NCBI RefSeq assembly: GCF_029240175.1
Contig: NZ_JARBTM010000016.1
Location: forward strand, 215,352-279,351
Direction: 5' to 3'
Source: Anaerosolibacter sp.
GTDB lineage: Bacteria > Bacillota > Clostridia > Peptostreptococcales > Thermotaleaceae
DNA: 64,000 nucleotides
Below the pieces are notes generated by a model. The model was not told the DNA's origin and did not search any database. It was given only the letters and a program-made list of their open reading frames with translations. Shown here in pieces: positions 61,988-64,000 of this stretch; positions within the stretch are counted from its first letter, which is position 1, and each line of letters begins with the position of its first letter. The translations under genes and the position numbers were made by a program.

Positions 61988-62596
61988 ATGCTTTTTTCTA
62001 AAAACACACGGAAAGAAGTAGATACGTTATCTTATCTTCGTATATTATTTGAAGATCATAAAGATAGAATTTATAAAATAGCCTACTTCATATTGAAAAA
62101 CGAACAAGATGCAAAGGATGTTGTACAGGATACATTCATCACTGTTTTCGAAAAAATTGACCAACTCAAAGATAAGGACAAGTTTACAGCTTGGATAACT
62201 ACCATCGCCAGCAATCATGCAAAATCAAGATATAATAAAAACAAAAGGGAGCTCCCTGTTGATCATGAAGACAAAATCATTCCATGGATAGACCCTTCTA
62301 CTCCCTTTAATATCCCTGAAGATTTATTGATTCAAAAAGAATTTTCTGCTCATTTAATGGAACAAATCAATGCCCTTCCTAATCAGTATAGAGAAGTCAT
62401 TTATCTGTACTACTTTGTGGAACTATCTTATGAAGAAATTAGCAAGTTTACTGGTGAAAATCTTGGCACCATAAAATCCAGGCTTTTTAGGGGTAAGCGA
62501 TATCTTAAAGACAATCTAGAAAGACAACAGAAAATGATGATTTCAGAAGGTAAAAGCGAGGATCATAACCATGAAAAATCAAGATATGCTCGATAA
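61988..62596 (+). CDS. ECF-type sigma factor
   Basis: 202 aa. Region 2 (YKIAYFILKNEQDAKDVVQDTFITVF) recognises the -10 and core; region 4 (NALPNQYREVIYLYYFVELSYEEISKFTGENLGTIKSR) binds the -35. Its stop overlaps the anti-sigma start by 26 bases, a common design that couples their synthesis. Probably an envelope-stress factor of the SigV/SigW type. Start ATG at 61988 follows GGAGTCGATACA. Confidence 0.93.
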   Translation: MLFSKNTRKEVDTLSYLRILFEDHKDRIYKIAYFILKNEQDAKDVVQDTFITVFEKIDQLKDKDKFTAWITTIASNHAKSRYNKNKRELPVDHEDKIIPWIDPSTPFNIPEDLLIQKEFSAHLMEQINALPNQYREVIYLYYFVELSYEEISKFTGENLGTIKSRLFRGKRYLKDNLERQQKMMISEGKSEDHNHEKSRYAR

Positions 62597-63290
62597 AGCC
62601 ATAAAAGAAGCTTTAAAAGATAGTGTAGAAAGCATCATAGTTCCTGATATGAATGATGTTTGGATTTATATAGAACACCATATTCTTCAACAGAAGATGA
62701 AGCGTCTCAAAAAAGCTGCTGGCTTCGCAGCAGCGGTGATCATCCTCTTATCTTTTATGGGAATAGGCTATATGAACCAAGGTTATGCAAGCTACTTTAG
62801 ATCCCTGAAATTCCTAACAACCTCAACAGCTACCCTTACTCATATTCAAGTACAAAACAAGACACCTGGAGAACTTGCCCAAACCTTAGAGGACAGTAAC
62901 CCCTCCCAAATGAATGACCTCCAAGAGATAGAGTTACCTTATGAAACAGCTCTGGAAATAGCCAACTTCCAAGTAATGTTACCATCCTATATACCCAATG
63001 GTTTTGTTCTTGACAAGGTTTTGTTAATCCAACTAGGTAAAAAAACAATAAACCTTCGTCTCCTATATACCAATGGAGATGACATCCTTGAGATCCTTCA
63101 AGAACCCATCCAAGGTGAATATGCCACCATAAGCGAGCACCTTGAAGGTGGACACAAATATCATATCATAAGGTTTACCAATGGCTTTACTGAAATGATT
63201 TGGGATATGGATGAAGTGAAATATACATTGAAAGGAAATGTCCACGAAGAGGAAGCACTGAAAATTGCCTTATCCTTGAAAAGTGAGTAA
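62571..63290 (+). CDS. anti-sigma factor (single-pass, DUF4367-like)
   Basis: A 239-aa protein with a short cytoplasmic domain (1-42) that would hold the sigma factor, one membrane helix (about 45-65: AGFAAAVIILLSFMGIGYM) and an extracytoplasmic DUF4367-like domain (LPSYIPNGFVLDKVLLIQLGKKT). No zinc-type HxxxCxxC motif is seen, so it is not a ZAS anti-sigma. The domain outside probably senses or binds wall damage, with proteolysis as the release step. Confidence 0.85.
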   Translation: MKNQDMLDKAIKEALKDSVESIIVPDMNDVWIYIEHHILQQKMKRLKKAAGFAAAVIILLSFMGIGYMNQGYASYFRSLKFLTTSTATLTHIQVQNKTPGELAQTLEDSNPSQMNDLQEIELPYETALEIANFQVMLPSYIPNGFVLDKVLLIQLGKKTINLRLLYTNGDDILEILQEPIQGEYATISEHLEGGHKYHIIRFTNGFTEMIWDMDEVKYTLKGNVHEEEALKIALSLKSE

Positions 63291-63310
63291 TTCATTTATG
63301 AATAAACTAT

Positions 63311-63340
63311 AAAAGAGAAGTGATTTCTCACTTCTCTTTT
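63311..63340. terminator. bidirectional terminator between anti-sigma and rpsR
   Basis: AAAAGAGAAGTGA and its exact complement (13 bp) with a TTTC loop; U-runs on both strands. Confidence 0.9.
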
Positions 63341-63342
63341 GA

Positions 63343-63570
63343 TTAGTCTTGTGTATATGGTAATAAAGCAATAACTCTTGATCTTTTGATTGCTACAGTT
63401 AAAGCTCTTTGGTGTGTCGCACAAGTTCCAGAAATTCTTCTTGGAAGAATCTTTCCTCTTTCTGTAACGTACTTGCCAAGCTTTCTGATATCTTTATAAT
63501 CTATATGCTTTGCTTTATCAGCACAGAAGTTACATACTCTTTTTTTACGAGAACGTCTCTTTTTCATCAT
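63343..63570 (-). CDS. rpsR: ribosomal protein S18
   Basis: S18 (75 aa) of the small subunit. It keeps the N-terminal zinc-type pair CNFC (about residues 13-16), the RNA-binding stretch [22 protein letters not shown] and [20 protein letters not shown]. It lies 18 bp after ssb, the standard rpsF-ssb-rpsR order, with AGGAGGG before the ATG. Confidence 0.98.
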   Translation of the reverse strand: MMKKRRSRKKRVCNFCADKAKHIDYKDIRKLGKYVTERGKILPRRISGTCATHQRALTVAIKRSRVIALLPYTQD

Positions 63571-63588
63571 CTTATTTTTCCCTCCTTT

Positions 63589-63996
63589 TTAGAACGGAAT
63601 ATCATCGTCATCTTCGTCGATGGCCTGGAAGCCGTTGGTATCCACATAGGATGAACCTTCGAAGCCGCCGCCTGAACTTGCCTTATTGCCCCACTCAAGG
63701 AATTCTACTTGATCCGCTATTACTTCTGTGGTGTATCGCTTCTCACCACTTTGTGTCTCATAATTGTTGTTCTGAATTCTTCCTTGAACTGCAACCATTC
63801 TTCCTTTGGCAAGGTAGTTCGCACAGTTTTCACCTGTTTTACCGAAAACAACTACTCGGAAAAAATCCGCTTCTTTTTCCTTAGAAAATGGTCTATTCAC
63901 TGCTATTGAAAAGGTGGCTACTGCTTTGCCGCTACCTGCAGTAAAGCGAAGCTCTGGGTCCCTTGCTAATCTACCAATAAGGATTACCTGATTCAT
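63589..63996 (-). CDS. ssb: single-stranded DNA-binding protein
   Basis: SSB of 135 aa with the OB fold (MNQVILIGRLARDPELRFTAGSGKAVATFSIAV) and the acidic tip DDDDIPF that recruits replication and repair enzymes. The ribosome site lies outside the window edge. It anchors the orientation: rpsF and then the oriC-proximal genes should follow to the right. Confidence 0.97.
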   Translation of the reverse strand: MNQVILIGRLARDPELRFTAGSGKAVATFSIAVNRPFSKEKEADFFRVVVFGKTGENCANYLAKGRMVAVQGRIQNNNYETQSGEKRYTTEVIADQVEFLEWGNKASSGGGFEGSSYVDTNGFQAIDEDDDDIPF

Positions 63997-64000
63997 GATT

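Overview
The window is a near-origin chromosomal segment of a low-GC, Gram-positive, spore-former-type Clostridia, most like Alkaliphilus and its relatives. The evidence is AT-rich DNA, the conserved Bacillus/Clostridia gene order (ssb-rpsR ... gdpP-rplI-lon-dnaB ... purA ... walR-walK-yycH-yycI ... murA-walJ-htrA-yyzF-rlmH), and a T-box tyrS. An anaerobic corrinoid methyl-transfer cluster and one likely selenoprotein fit as well. Core genes are mostly on the minus strand, as expected if dnaA/oriC lies to the right of base 64000 and the fork moves leftward.

Layout. 1-2.8 kb: a frameshifted GNAT gene and tyrS with a tyrosine T-box. 3.13-6.58 kb: an island bounded by direct repeats of the rlmH 3' end, resembling the attachment site of staphylococcal SCC elements. 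It holds a rhodanese lipoprotein, a RAYT-type transposon with 27-bp inverted repeats, a truncated GNAT gene and a coiled-coil lipoprotein. 6.5-17.8 kb: rlmH, yyzF, htrA, walJ, murA, the WalRK operon (with an extra secreted protein gene) and a peptidase. 18-24.8 kb: a subtilase, an M23 endopeptidase, an M1 peptidase and a DnaD/DnaI-like loader pair. 24.8-25.1 kb: tRNA-Lys, half a tRNA-Thr and heptad repeats. 25.1-36.4 kb: purA, DUF421, DUF1858, a cluster of DnaA boxes, GNAT, a ferritin-like gene, dnaB, lonC, rplI, gdpP, yybS and a MazG-like gene.

36.7-44.3 kb is accessory. It has a GGDEF-EAL protein and an unusual set: a LexA-type box controlling a SigO-like sigma factor, a YvrJ/UviB-like mini membrane protein and an RsoA-like sigma subunit. 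Next to them are two signal-less wall-type genes (an L,D-transpeptidase fold and an SH3 domain) that carry a duplicated ~200-nt leader with conserved structure. A frameshifted tyrosine recombinase closes this region. I infer an SOS-inducible bipartite-sigma regulon with wall-active effectors.

44.4-49.2 kb: an ECF S-component, a small membrane protein, an aminotransferase and a polar amino-acid ABC importer. 49.3-58.7 kb: a lactate-racemase-like gene, then a corrinoid operon transcribed leftward: corrinoid protein, two URO-D-type methyltransferases, a RACo-like activator, a CobW GTPase, a permease, a third URO-D protein and a DUF5714 protein. The DUF5714 gene reads through an in-frame TGA from a perfect Shine-Dalgarno. 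A hairpin with a GGUC loop lies about 21 nt downstream of that TGA, so it is very probably a selenoprotein. 59-64 kb: a REC-REC-GGDEF cyclase, a LysM protein, an ECF sigma/anti-sigma pair, and rpsR and ssb at the right edge.
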